This document shows positions 15,833-24,991 of a stretch of 64,000 nucleotides of DNA, one piece after another. The stretch lies in assembly GCF_042651565.1 (NCBI RefSeq), contig NZ_JBHSDF010000003.1. The stretch is one strand, 5' to 3'. Origin of the DNA: Salinispirillum marinum. GTDB lineage: Bacteria; Pseudomonadota; Gammaproteobacteria; Pseudomonadales; Natronospirillaceae. The notes under the pieces were generated by a model, which made no database searches, was not told where the DNA came from, and was given only the letters and a program-made list of their open reading frames with translations. Positions within the stretch are counted from its first letter, which is position 1, and each line of letters starts with the position of its first letter. The translations under genes were made by a program, and so were the position numbers.

Positions 15833-16413
15833 AGCAACACATCAAGCGTAGTATAAAAACCCTGTTTCTAGTGCTCATGTGGCCGGTATTCCTGCTGTTT
15901 TGCCTGCTCGCCAAACTGGGCCGTGAAGACAGCACCTTCCAAGGCTTCTCGCAAGCGCTCAGCTTGATACCGGGCAAGCTGGGCGTGTATTGCCGCGCTG
16001 CGTTCTACCGCCTGGCTTGCCCTGATACGTCGGATGATATTTCCATAGGCTTCCTGACCCTGCTATCGCACCGCGACACCACCATTGAAGCTGGCGTGTA
16101 TATCGGCCCGCAATGCAATATTGGCAAATGCACTCTGGGCAAAAATACCTTGGTGGGCAGCGGTGTACACATCCTCAGCGGCAACAAACAACACGGCTTC
16201 AACGACCTGAACACCCCCATGCAGGCACAGCAAGGCGTGTACACCAAAATTCAAATTGGTGAAGACTGCTGGCTGGGCAATACCAGCGTAATCATGGCCG
16301 ATGTGGCGCCGCAGTGCATCGTGGCCGCTGGCAGTGTGGTGGTAAAACCCCTAGAAGAAGCGCAGAGTATTTATGCTGGTAATCCCGCGAAGTGGGTGCG
16401 GGGGCGCACGTAA
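15829..16413 (+). CDS. Left-handed beta-helix acyltransferase (WbbJ/LacA-like)
   Basis: A 194-residue protein with an N-terminal hydrophobic segment (TLFLVLMWPVFLLFCLLAKLG) followed by hexapeptide repeats: IEAGVYIGPQCNIGKCTLGKNTLVGSGVHIL, then IGEDCWLGNTSVIMADVAPQCIVAAGSVVVK. This is the O-acetyltransferase fold that uses acetyl-CoA to decorate sugars. The ATG at 15829 overlaps the stop of the RIFT-barrel gene (ATGA), which sets the start. It is the last gene of the xrtA operon and probably O-acetylates the exopolysaccharide or a lipid-linked precursor at the membrane. Acceptor unknown. Confidence 0.88.
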   Translation: MKQHIKRSIKTLFLVLMWPVFLLFCLLAKLGREDSTFQGFSQALSLIPGKLGVYCRAAFYRLACPDTSDDISIGFLTLLSHRDTTIEAGVYIGPQCNIGKCTLGKNTLVGSGVHILSGNKQHGFNDLNTPMQAQQGVYTKIQIGEDCWLGNTSVIMADVAPQCIVAAGSVVVKPLEEAQSIYAGNPAKWVRGRT

Positions 16414-16421
16414 AAGCGCCC
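16402..16421. terminator. Possible shared hairpin between convergent operons
   Basis: GGGCGC (16402-16407) and GCGCCC (16416-16421) flank ACGTAAAA and enclose the acyltransferase stop codon. The two exosortase operons converge here with only seven bases between genes. The stem is short and no T-run lies outside it, so termination is uncertain. Confidence 0.3.
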
Positions 16422-17518
16422 TACGAGAGCGCCGCTTCGTAAATCGCTTTCATTTTCTGATTTCGTGTATCAGCCGAGAACTTTGTACGCGCCACCTCTA
16501 AGGCAGCTTGTCCTAGGGCCGTCCGACGTGCCACATCGGGAATCAATTGATCCAATTGTTTATAAATGGCATCGGTCACATAGGCCATAAAGTCCGGATC
16601 AATCTGGTTAATCACATAGCCCTTCGAATGCTTGATGTACGGCTGGTCTTTAATGTCGAGCAAGATACCGCTTTTGTTGTGTTCCAACATTTCAGGTATG
16701 GCACTGATGTTGGTGGCAATAATGGGCCGCCCAAAGGCCATCGCCTCTTGAATCGAAAAACCCCAGGCCTCTTGGTACGTCGGACATAAATAGATGTCAC
16801 AGGCCGGCAGGATTTTGGTCATCAGTTCTTCGCGGTTCACAAACGCCATGGTGATGGCCGGGTGTTCAGCAATCTTTTTCAAGTATTCGTTTTTCAAGTC
16901 GGCGTTCGCGGTTTGAAATTGATCACTGGCACAAATGGTCAATGTTAAATGCGAATATTTTTCCGCAATGCGGATGAAAGCATCGACCACATTCGCCCCT
17001 CCTTTGCGCAAAAACTCGCCGACAAACAACAGGTTCAAACGATCATTGCGGTATTCAATAAGGTTATCGTCTACCCGTCGCACGATGGGGTACACCACGT
17101 CGGTTTTTGCCACGATATCGCGCCGCGTAATGCCACCATATTCTTGCAATGACGCTCGCCCATGTTCGCTTTTGAACAGCAATTTTTTGAAGTTGGGGCG
17201 CGCCAACAGTTGCTCCACAAACAACATTTTTATTTTACGCGGCGTTGGCAAGCCTAAAAAATCGAACGTGCCAGCGGATGAAAAGCGCGCGGGCGTATAG
17301 ATCCATGGTTGCTGGGTAAGCACCGGAAACAAAGGCGCTTCAATAATGTCGTGCTCGCGGGAATGGATATAGGTATACACACCCTTGGCGTGACTCTTAA
17401 AAATGCGTTTGGTGTAACGCTCGTTACCGGTGACTGACGAATAGCGCACGCCATCAGGGGGAAATTGTGAATATTCCTGTGCTATGCCGTGCATCTCGGT
17501 AAGGCCGACGTTGATCAT
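16421..17518 (-). CDS. Glycosyltransferase, GT4 family (GT-B fold)
   Basis: A 365-residue GT-B glycosyltransferase. The C-terminal half shows the nucleotide-sugar-binding pattern: LLFVGEFLRKGGANVVDAF, then CDIYLCPTYQEAWGFSIQEAMAFGRPIIAT with the E-x7-E motif typical of GT4. It would add one sugar to a lipid-linked repeat unit on the cytoplasmic side. The ATG at 17518 has AGGAG six bases upstream. It is the last gene of the minus-strand exopolysaccharide run, 44 bases after the beta-helix protein gene. Donor and acceptor are unknown. Confidence 0.85.
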   Translation of the reverse strand: MINVGLTEMHGIAQEYSQFPPDGVRYSSVTGNERYTKRIFKSHAKGVYTYIHSREHDIIEAPLFPVLTQQPWIYTPARFSSAGTFDFLGLPTPRKIKMLFVEQLLARPNFKKLLFKSEHGRASLQEYGGITRRDIVAKTDVVYPIVRRVDDNLIEYRNDRLNLLFVGEFLRKGGANVVDAFIRIAEKYSHLTLTICASDQFQTANADLKNEYLKKIAEHPAITMAFVNREELMTKILPACDIYLCPTYQEAWGFSIQEAMAFGRPIIATNISAIPEMLEHNKSGILLDIKDQPYIKHSKGYVINQIDPDFMAYVTDAIYKQLDQLIPDVARRTALGQAALEVARTKFSADTRNQKMKAIYEAALS

Positions 17519-17562
17519 GTAATCTCCTTAGTGCTGAAGCATGGTTGTATGTATGGGAAGGT

Positions 17563-19491
17563 TCAATCTGACCAAACTACACTACTTGGAACACCGGGCT
17601 GTCTACCATTAAACACTAAGGGACCAACTTCTGACGTTGCAGCTCTTGTAAGGCCGTAGATGTCACGAACCAAACCTGGCGTTGCTTTTTTTCCTTCTCG
17701 TAGCGGAGAATCTTCATTAATTAAAATTCTTGGCACCTGCAACTCCAACATTGGATCAGTGATCACTGCACTGCCATCCCAAGATGGCAACGTCGGTGCA
17801 GCACCCTCACCGGAGAAATACCACACATTATCCGCGCCGGTGATGTTGTCGGACTTCGCCCCGGCATTAAAAGAAAAACTCACGTATGGCTGAGCAATGG
17901 CTGTCACACAGATATTGCGCGACCAATCAATGGTCACGTTGTCGCCGCCATTACCACCGCCAGTAAGTGCCAAACAACCACCGTCATTACTGCCATCGGC
18001 GCTGTAACCTACAATGACGTTATTGCGAATACGTATATCGCTGAGCAAGCCCTTGGGCGTGTCATCTCGTATGGCAATGCCGCCCCCTTCAGCCCCCTCG
18101 GATATGGTCACGTCCACGCCATCCCATGCGGCCGCCAAGCCTACATTGATCAATACATTGTTTTCGATCTCTACATCCATCGACCAACCACAAGAAGACC
18201 CAACGCTGATACCCGCGCCGCCTTGGTCGACCACCACATTGTTATGAATGCGCAATGGGCCGGTCAGGTTGCCGCAACGATCACGAGAACCACCGAAGTC
18301 TTCATCGTAGTTGTGAATACCGAATTTGGCATCGTTACCGTGCAAATAGTTGTAGCCAAACTCCCAGGGCTCCACATTCAAATCACGCAGACCCGACTCA
18401 ATTGAGTTGCCGCCACTGCGAATGGTCAAATAGGTGGTGTGGTGAAGCTTACTTGAACCGTGACAACCGTAGTCGTAAATTTCATTGCCCAAGATTCGTA
18501 CATTGGATACCCGGTCAATTTCATTTTGCGCACTGCCGCTAATAGCACCCGCCTGTCCGCTCGCACAACCGCCGGGTAAATCGGTGATGCGGTTCCCGAC
18601 AGCACGGCCATTTTTGGTGGTTTGGATGCCATAGGTACCGCCATTACCGGCCAACAAACTATCTTCAACTGGCTGGTCATTGGCATCGACTTCGGTATGA
18701 CTGGAGGCATACAAATCCAGCTTAGAAACCACCATGGCTTCGGTATTAAAATTCTCTACGGCTTTTTTGGCCGAAACGGTGGGCCGGAAACCCGGAAAGG
18801 CGACGATTGCAAATTGGGCGTCTAAACTGCTGGTGGAGCCACTTTTGTTCCAATAAATGCCTCTACCGTCTGGATCATCAAGGTGTTCAATAACAATGTC
18901 ATGTAGATACAGAATGCTTCCCGCTGGGGCTTCATTCAATGCTTTTTTAACAGTTAACCATGGGTTGTTCCACAAGCCATTGCCCACCGAATCATCCCCA
19001 CTGGATTTAATGTGATGAATTTCACCCTCACGCACCAAGAACGGTAGGCGATTCGACTCAAGACCATTCACCGTCACATAGATTTCCGCCGCACCGTTGG
19101 GCATGTTGGGCACCGAGAATGCAATTTCATGCATATAGTGGCTGGCGTGCAAATTGGCAGGCCCAGAAGGCAACTCGCCGTCAGCGAACTTCCAATAGTA
19201 CACATGCGCTTCATGTTCGTTGGCGTTCACGTCCACCATGGTTACTGTGCCGCTGTCGTCGTTATCGCCGAGAAACTGCCCCCATACGGTCACTACCGCG
19301 CCACTGCCGACACCATCGCCCAATCCGGTACTCGGGCCATTGACTAAATCAGAAAACGCTAAGTATGGGTTGCCCGCCTGAGCATTGGCTTGCACTGCCC
19401 CCACAAACAGTGCTAACACTAAGAGAACGCCGTGAACAACCCTGCGTGAAGCAGGCGTGCCAGTCGGCAAACAGAGCGATATGGATTTCAT
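17563..19491 (-). CDS. Secreted right-handed parallel beta-helix protein
   Basis: A 642-residue exported protein. The signal peptide ends ALFVGAVQANAQA. Residues of about 40-160 resemble an IPT/TIG-like beta-sandwich (GSGAVVTVWGQFLGDND, PNGAAEIYVTVNGLESNRLPF). After it come repeats of a right-handed beta-helix (IRNNVIVGYS, IENNVLINVGLAA, IHNNVVVDQGG). This fold is used by pectate and alginate lyases, epimerases and phage-type depolymerases. I start at ATG 19491, with GAGGGA upstream; the frame extends to 19785 but that part overlaps a glycosyltransferase gene. It has no PEP-CTERM tail. A periplasmic or extracellular enzyme acting on the cluster's polysaccharide is plausible but unproven. Confidence 0.82.
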   Translation of the reverse strand: MKSISLCLPTGTPASRRVVHGVLLVLALFVGAVQANAQAGNPYLAFSDLVNGPSTGLGDGVGSGAVVTVWGQFLGDNDDSGTVTMVDVNANEHEAHVYYWKFADGELPSGPANLHASHYMHEIAFSVPNMPNGAAEIYVTVNGLESNRLPFLVREGEIHHIKSSGDDSVGNGLWNNPWLTVKKALNEAPAGSILYLHDIVIEHLDDPDGRGIYWNKSGSTSSLDAQFAIVAFPGFRPTVSAKKAVENFNTEAMVVSKLDLYASSHTEVDANDQPVEDSLLAGNGGTYGIQTTKNGRAVGNRITDLPGGCASGQAGAISGSAQNEIDRVSNVRILGNEIYDYGCHGSSKLHHTTYLTIRSGGNSIESGLRDLNVEPWEFGYNYLHGNDAKFGIHNYDEDFGGSRDRCGNLTGPLRIHNNVVVDQGGAGISVGSSCGWSMDVEIENNVLINVGLAAAWDGVDVTISEGAEGGGIAIRDDTPKGLLSDIRIRNNVIVGYSADGSNDGGCLALTGGGNGGDNVTIDWSRNICVTAIAQPYVSFSFNAGAKSDNITGADNVWYFSGEGAAPTLPSWDGSAVITDPMLELQVPRILINEDSPLREGKKATPGLVRDIYGLTRAATSEVGPLVFNGRQPGVPSSVVWSD

Positions 19492-19544
19492 GTGTTGGTC
19501 CCTCATTGGTTGTGCAGACAATTTGGAAATTAAGGTGTGCATCG

Positions 19545-20489
19545 TTATGACCCTGAGCGTTCTTTCGGGCGTTGTACGCGGTAACTCCATGACATCGACC
19601 GCGCGATTAGGTACAGATAAAACAACCAGGCTGCATGCAGCCATGGGCGCCACGCCAAGCGCCCAAACTTGCGACGCACCAACCCAATACACAGGCTGTA
19701 ACTCAGCAGCCAAGTCATCACGATAGGCCACAAGGACAGGGTAATTACCGTGCCCACAAGGCCAGCCAACAGCATGGCTAAGCAACCCAGCGCGACCATG
19801 GCCACCGCCGAGCGCAGCACCGCGCCCAAAGAGGCAAAATCAGAACGGCCATGCCACATCTCGCGGCGCATAAATCCGGCCACGGTGTTAGGATAGCCGC
19901 GATGAAACACCCGCAAATCGGGCTCAGGTTTGAGTACTCCGCCTACGGCAATGGCCCGCTGGCAGAAATCATGGTCCTCACCCGTTTTCAGGTGTTCAGC
20001 AAAACCGGAAATTTGATCAAACAAGGTACGGGGGACAATCAGATGACCGGAGTTGATGTAGTTGACCTGCGCAGCGCGATTCAATAAGGGATACCAATAG
20101 CGCCCGACATAGCTTTGCGTATCCTCGGGTAAGCAGCGTGACCCGGTGACCTGCATCGGTTCTGCTTGCAAGGACAATGTGGTGTGTTGAAACGGCTGTC
20201 CCCAACCTTCGCCCAGCAAAACGTCAGCATCAATAAACACCAACACATCACTGGCCACCGCTGCCGCGCCCCGGTTGCGTAAAGCCGCGATCGTCAGCCC
20301 TGGCAAGTCCAACACGGTAGCCCCCATGGCCCGAGCAATGTCCTGTGTACCATCGGTAGACCCATTGTCGGCCACCACAACGGCAGCATCGGGTAATTCG
20401 CGCGCTACGGCACGCAAGGTATCGGGCAGTTGTGTGACTTCGTTGAGCGCCGGGATCACCACGCTGACACGAACAGACTGACGACTCAT
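19545..20489 (-). CDS. Glycosyltransferase family 2 with C-terminal membrane segments
   Basis: A 314-residue GT-A enzyme: VSVVIPALNEVTQLPDTL, the nucleotide-binding VVADNGSTDGTQDIA and a DXD-like DADVL motif, then EDHDFCQRA as the usual downstream acidic motif. Two hydrophobic segments near the C-terminus (about 230-300) anchor it in the inner membrane. It likely adds a sugar to the lipid-linked exopolysaccharide unit. Its ATG overlaps the flippase stop by four bases, and GGAGG lies upstream. Confidence 0.88.
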   Translation of the reverse strand: MSRQSVRVSVVIPALNEVTQLPDTLRAVARELPDAAVVVADNGSTDGTQDIARAMGATVLDLPGLTIAALRNRGAAAVASDVLVFIDADVLLGEGWGQPFQHTTLSLQAEPMQVTGSRCLPEDTQSYVGRYWYPLLNRAAQVNYINSGHLIVPRTLFDQISGFAEHLKTGEDHDFCQRAIAVGGVLKPEPDLRVFHRGYPNTVAGFMRREMWHGRSDFASLGAVLRSAVAMVALGCLAMLLAGLVGTVITLSLWPIVMTWLLSYSLCIGLVRRKFGRLAWRPWLHAAWLFYLYLIARSMSWSYRVQRPKERSGS

Positions 20490-21961
20490 CCACTCACCTC
20501 CGCCTGCTTTTTAACCCGCCGAAACCGTTGGTTTACCTGCTGGGCTAAGGCCGTATTCAGCCACGCAAACGCCGGTATCTTGCCGCCCAGTAACCGTGCG
20601 CAACCGAGGATCAAGGCCATGTACACCAACACAAATGCAACGCCAGCAATCCCGGCACCCAGCCAATGAGTGCCTTGATAGAGCTGTTGTGCCACGAACC
20701 CGGACAGTACCGCAGCACTTAACGGAGTAAAAATACCGCCGAGCACAGGCCACACCGGGGCTCGAAATACATGCAACAGCCAGCCTAGGAAAGCCCCTGT
20801 GGTGAGCACCGCAAGCACCCCCCGCAATAGGGCAAAATCTTCAATGCTGCCTATAGGCATGAGCAGTAGGGTTGCCGCAATGACCAGCAAGGAAGCCACA
20901 TCGTAGTAGAAAACGGTCTTTACCCGGCCCAGCGCAAAGCAAAAGTTATTTAATACGCCACCCAGGGAAAAGCCGAACAGCAGAATGGTTAACCAACGCA
21001 TAATCCCGGCCGCTGCCGCCCATTGCGGTCCCAATAACAGGGCAACGATGGCGTCCGCATACAAGAACATAAACACGCACACCGGGGCGATGAATAACAC
21101 AATGGCCAGCAACGCTACCTGCAACTGATATAACAACGCCACGGTGTCGTTCTTGACCTGTGCAAAGGCGGCAATCAAAGGTTCAACAGCGGGCACAATG
21201 ACATCGTTCGCGGGCATAACCGTGAGTTCGCGGCTTAAGTTGTATTGTCCTAACAGGGCGAGGGGGAACAGCCGCGAGACGATGAACACATCCACCTGCG
21301 CCCGCGCGTAGCCAATAAAGCCGCGCGAGAGCATCCATTTAGAAAACTGCCATTGTGTGGCCATGCGTTGCCGCGAGAATCGAGGGCGATAGCGCGATAC
21401 AGCGTACGACATAACAACGCCCACCAACGCGGACACCAAATCGCCCACCACAATGGCCCAGAAGGATTGATACAGCAACGCAACCATAATCACGGCGATA
21501 AACGACAAAGCCTTCTGGCTCAGTTGCAGATAGAAAATGGCGCGGTATTCCAAGTTGCGCCGCAGAATATGCAAACCGGGGTTCATAAACGCGCGCAGTA
21601 GAATCGCGGATGACAACACGGCTACGGCCTGTCCAATGCTCGGGTTGTCGTACCAATGCGCCAACAGCGGGGCGCTGGCTAACAACAGTAAGGTCATCCC
21701 CCCCTTCAATAGGATATCCAGGGTCCACGCCGAATTGACGTCCTCGTCATCCAGCGCGGTTTTTTGCACGACATATTGCTGAATACCGGTGTTAGAAAAA
21801 ATATCGGCGAAATGAATCACCAAGGCGGCGATGGCAATAATCCCAAAGTCGGCAGGCAGCAGAATGCGCGCCAAAATCAGCGTGCTGATCAAACCCAAGG
21901 TACGTTGAAAAAACCGCATGACCACCAACAGGGCAGAACTCTTAACCAGCTTAGAGGCCAT
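20486..21961 (-). CDS. Polysaccharide flippase, Wzx/MOP superfamily
   Basis: A 491-residue protein with about 12-14 membrane segments. The N-terminus (MASKLVKSSALLVVMRFFQRTLGLI) and the QYNLSRELTVMPANDVIVPAVEPLI region match WzxC-type lipopolysaccharide/exopolysaccharide translocases. It would flip undecaprenyl-linked repeat units to the periplasmic face for the ligase/polymerase-type protein encoded at 26133. It overlaps the glycosyltransferase genes on both sides, so it is part of the same transcript. Confidence 0.9.
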   Translation of the reverse strand: MASKLVKSSALLVVMRFFQRTLGLISTLILARILLPADFGIIAIAALVIHFADIFSNTGIQQYVVQKTALDDEDVNSAWTLDILLKGGMTLLLLASAPLLAHWYDNPSIGQAVAVLSSAILLRAFMNPGLHILRRNLEYRAIFYLQLSQKALSFIAVIMVALLYQSFWAIVVGDLVSALVGVVMSYAVSRYRPRFSRQRMATQWQFSKWMLSRGFIGYARAQVDVFIVSRLFPLALLGQYNLSRELTVMPANDVIVPAVEPLIAAFAQVKNDTVALLYQLQVALLAIVLFIAPVCVFMFLYADAIVALLLGPQWAAAAGIMRWLTILLFGFSLGGVLNNFCFALGRVKTVFYYDVASLLVIAATLLLMPIGSIEDFALLRGVLAVLTTGAFLGWLLHVFRAPVWPVLGGIFTPLSAAVLSGFVAQQLYQGTHWLGAGIAGVAFVLVYMALILGCARLLGGKIPAFAWLNTALAQQVNQRFRRVKKQAEVSG

Positions 21962-23078
21962 GGTGCTTCACCTCTCCCAACAACGGGTCGGCAAGGCCAT
22001 ACAGCCGAGCATAGGTGGCTGCCATCGCGTCGACATGGAAGCGCTCGTCGAAACGAACGGCACCCGCCTGACCCAGTCGTTGTGCCTGTTCTGGGTCAGC
22101 CAGTAAGCGTTCGATGGCCTCTGCCAGTGCGATGACGTCATCCGAAGGCACCAAATACCCCGTTTCGCCGTCGATTACAATTTCCGGTGTACCACCCACG
22201 GCCGTGGCGACAATCGGTTTGCCCAAGCTCATGGCTTCGAGCAGGGTCATGGATGTACCTTCGGTATATGAGGGCAGTAAAAAAATGTCCATTTGGCGCA
22301 TAAATTCACCCGCATGCGCGGAGAACCCGGTAAACAACGTCTGTTGGGCAATACCCAATTCGGTCGCTAAATCTTCCAAAGCAGCGCGCTCCGGGCCATC
22401 GCCCACAATCACCAAACGGGTATCCGGAAAGCGCCGCAACACCTGTTGCATGGCGCGCAGCAACATGGGGTGATTTTTAACCGTATCCAACCGCGAAACG
22501 GTGCCAATCCAACGGACATTACCCGTGGTCAGCAACCGCTGTTCTGGGGCAATGGGAATGCTGGTTGATAAGGGTTTAATGCCGTTGTATACCACTTGAA
22601 CCTTGGCCTTGGGCATCCACTCGTAGCGCTGTAAAGCCTCGCGCGTGGCACTGGAAATGGCGGTAATGGCGTGTGTGGTGAGCGCCATGATAACGTTCAA
22701 TAGCGCTGCTTTGCCGCGAAAACGGTCGGGATGAAACCGCCCATGTTCGGTAAACACCAAACGCACACCCAAGCCGCGAGTGGCAAACCAGCCATAGGTG
22801 TACGGGGTGTATTGATGGGCATGTACCACCTCAATGGCATGGCGTTGAATATAGGCGCGAATTTGGCGGATCAGTGCGCGGTCCAACCCCGGCTGACGTG
22901 GGAGGGCATCGACGACTATGCCTTCTTCTTGTAAAGCAGCACCCATTGGGCCGATATGCCCATCGATGCAAAGAATGCGTGCAGTAATCTGTGTTTTTGA
23001 CAAGGCGGTGACTAATTGACGAATCACCTGTTCGGTGCCGCCGATGCCCATGCCAAAGGTGAGATGCAACACCTTCAT
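21951..23078 (-). CDS. Glycosyltransferase, GT4 family
   Basis: A 375-residue GT-B enzyme. The N-terminus has the glycine loop MKVLHLTFGMGIGGTEQVIRQL; the C-terminal domain has IGTVSRLDTVKNHPMLLRAM and DIFLLPSYTEGTSMTLLEAMSLGKPIVATAVGG, including the E-x7-E type motif. It resembles the sugar transferases found with exosortase A, though I cannot separate subfamilies by eye. The ATG at 23078 has AGGAG eight bases upstream and overlaps the amidotransferase stop by four bases. Confidence 0.9.
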   Translation of the reverse strand: MKVLHLTFGMGIGGTEQVIRQLVTALSKTQITARILCIDGHIGPMGAALQEEGIVVDALPRQPGLDRALIRQIRAYIQRHAIEVVHAHQYTPYTYGWFATRGLGVRLVFTEHGRFHPDRFRGKAALLNVIMALTTHAITAISSATREALQRYEWMPKAKVQVVYNGIKPLSTSIPIAPEQRLLTTGNVRWIGTVSRLDTVKNHPMLLRAMQQVLRRFPDTRLVIVGDGPERAALEDLATELGIAQQTLFTGFSAHAGEFMRQMDIFLLPSYTEGTSMTLLEAMSLGKPIVATAVGGTPEIVIDGETGYLVPSDDVIALAEAIERLLADPEQAQRLGQAGAVRFDERFHVDAMAATYARLYGLADPLLGEVKHHGL

Positions 23079-24991
23079 GCGACCTGCTCCTCACCGGTCA
23101 ACCCAACCACATACTGTTGCCACCAGAGTTCAAACACCAAAAAGCTCCACAAGGCCTGCGCGTGGTCGGCTTTGCCCGCTTGGTGTTCGTGCCATAAACG
23201 CGCAATAACACTGGGCTTGAAAAAGTCATTCAGGCCCGCGTTGGCCTGCAGTAGCGTACGTTCAGCCAGAGCACGTATTTCGTGCCGCAACCACTGCGCC
23301 AGAGGCACAGAAAAACCCATTTTGCGGCGGTACAGAATGTCGTTGCTGAGCAAGGGGGTCATGGCCTGCTTTAAGATGTGTTTCTTTTCACCCTGATGCA
23401 GTTTTAGTGCGCTGGGTATGCGCGCCGCATATTCCACTACTCGGTAATCCAATAACGGCGCACGGGTTTCCAAAGAATTCGCCATACTCATGCGGTCGAC
23501 CTTGACCAGAATATCGCCCGGCAAATAGGTTTTGATGTCGGTGTAGAGCACACGCCCTAAATGGTCTGGCGCGTCGGCCGCACGGTAATGCTGCAGCGTG
23601 ACCTCGGCGGGGTCATAGCCATTCAATTGTCGCTGAAAATCGGGTTGCACAGCGTCTTGCCACAGCGCCTCGGTAAAGAACGCATTGGTGATGAAAAAGC
23701 TGCGGTCCGGTTCTTGCGCTAAGGTGCTCAGCAGCGAACGGCCACGCCGCGCTACCGAGCCCGGCAAAGCGCCTAACAGGCCCGCCATGGGAGGAAACAG
23801 GTTACGCCGCAGGCCACCGGGTACATAGCCACGCAATGTGTTTTCAATTTCATCCACACGATATTTGCTGTATCCGGCAAAATTTTCGTCGCCACCATCG
23901 CCCGCCAACGCTACGGTGACGCGCTGACGCGCCAGTTGTGAGACAAAATAGGTGGGCACAAAGGAGGGGTCGGCAAAGGGTTCGTCAAAATAACGGGCGA
24001 TTTCGACCAGATGATCTTGCACGGTTTGTCGCACGGTGAATTCGTGATGATCGGTGTTGAATTGCGTGGCGACCTGTCGGGCGTAAGTGATTTCGTCGAA
24101 CTTGTCGTCATCAAAGCCGATGGAGCAGGTGGTTACCGGCACGTCACTATTCCCGGCCATCAAGCCCACCACGGCGCTAGAATCAATGCCCCCACTGAGA
24201 AATGCGCCCAGAGGCACGTCACTGAGTTGGCGTAGCTGTACGCTGTCGTCAATCAATTCATGCAGTTCACCAGCGATCTGTTCCGGGCTGGCGGTCAAAG
24301 TATCGGCAAATGATAAGTGCCAATATTCTTCCTGTTGTCGGTGACCGTTTGGGCCGAGCAATAAAAAATGTGCCGGAGGGAGCTTGTGAATATGAGCAAA
24401 AATGGTTTTCGGGTCGGGCACGTATTGATGAAAAAAGAAGTCTTGAATGGCGTCTGGACGTAGATCACGGCGCACAAAAGGCAGCCGTAACAGGGCTTTG
24501 ATTTCAGAGGCAAACGCCACCTGTCCGCCATGTTCATAGACATACAAGGGCTTTTTGCCTAGGCGGTCACGCGCTAAAAACAGGGTGTGTGCCTGGCGGT
24601 CCCAAATGGCTACGGCGAACATGCCGTTCAAACGCTGCAAGCAGGCGGTACCCAAACGCTCATACAACATCAGGATTACTTCGGAATCCGTGTGGGTGCG
24701 AAAAAGCACGCCTTCCGCTTTCAGCTCCGCACGCAGGGTTTTGAAATTGTAGATCTCACCGTTGAACACCATGACATAGCGCTCGCAGGCCGAATGCATC
24801 GGCTGAATACCGGCGTCGGATAAATCGATGATGGCAAGGCGACGGTGTACCAAGCCAATACGATCATCCTGCCATTGCGCCCCGGCGTCTGGCCCACGGT
24901 GATACAACGCTTGCCCCATGGCGGCCAAGCGTTGTTCAGTGTATTGGGGGCGCTCGTCAGGGTTGCGCAGATACCCGCCTATGCCACACAT
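23075..24991 (-). CDS. asnB: Asparagine synthase-like amidotransferase of the XrtA cluster
   Basis: A 638-residue class II glutamine amidotransferase. After Met1 the nucleophile Cys2 starts MCGIGGYLRN; the glutaminase part also has NGEIYNF. The synthase half has the PP-loop ATP site LSGGIDSSAVVGLMA and the GDGGDENFAGYSKY motif. In exosortase A clusters such enzymes form a recognised family (exosortase A system-associated amidotransferase) thought to amidate a sugar acid of the polysaccharide rather than make free asparagine. Its location between glycosyltransferases supports that. All key residues I can check are present. It overlaps the next glycosyltransferase gene by 13 bases. Confidence 0.9.
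   Translation of the reverse strand: MCGIGGYLRNPDERPQYTEQRLAAMGQALYHRGPDAGAQWQDDRIGLVHRRLAIIDLSDAGIQPMHSACERYVMVFNGEIYNFKTLRAELKAEGVLFRTHTDSEVILMLYERLGTACLQRLNGMFAVAIWDRQAHTLFLARDRLGKKPLYVYEHGGQVAFASEIKALLRLPFVRRDLRPDAIQDFFFHQYVPDPKTIFAHIHKLPPAHFLLLGPNGHRQQEEYWHLSFADTLTASPEQIAGELHELIDDSVQLRQLSDVPLGAFLSGGIDSSAVVGLMAGNSDVPVTTCSIGFDDDKFDEITYARQVATQFNTDHHEFTVRQTVQDHLVEIARYFDEPFADPSFVPTYFVSQLARQRVTVALAGDGGDENFAGYSKYRVDEIENTLRGYVPGGLRRNLFPPMAGLLGALPGSVARRGRSLLSTLAQEPDRSFFITNAFFTEALWQDAVQPDFQRQLNGYDPAEVTLQHYRAADAPDHLGRVLYTDIKTYLPGDILVKVDRMSMANSLETRAPLLDYRVVEYAARIPSALKLHQGEKKHILKQAMTPLLSNDILYRRKMGFSVPLAQWLRHEIRALAERTLLQANAGLNDFFKPSVIARLWHEHQAGKADHAQALWSFLVFELWWQQYVVGLTGEEQVA

Noticed and set aside
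19492..19785. In-frame extension of the beta-helix protein to 19785
   Set aside because: It runs into the overlapping glycosyltransferase gene and has no signal-like sequence; the signal peptide starts at 19491 with a good Shine-Dalgarno.
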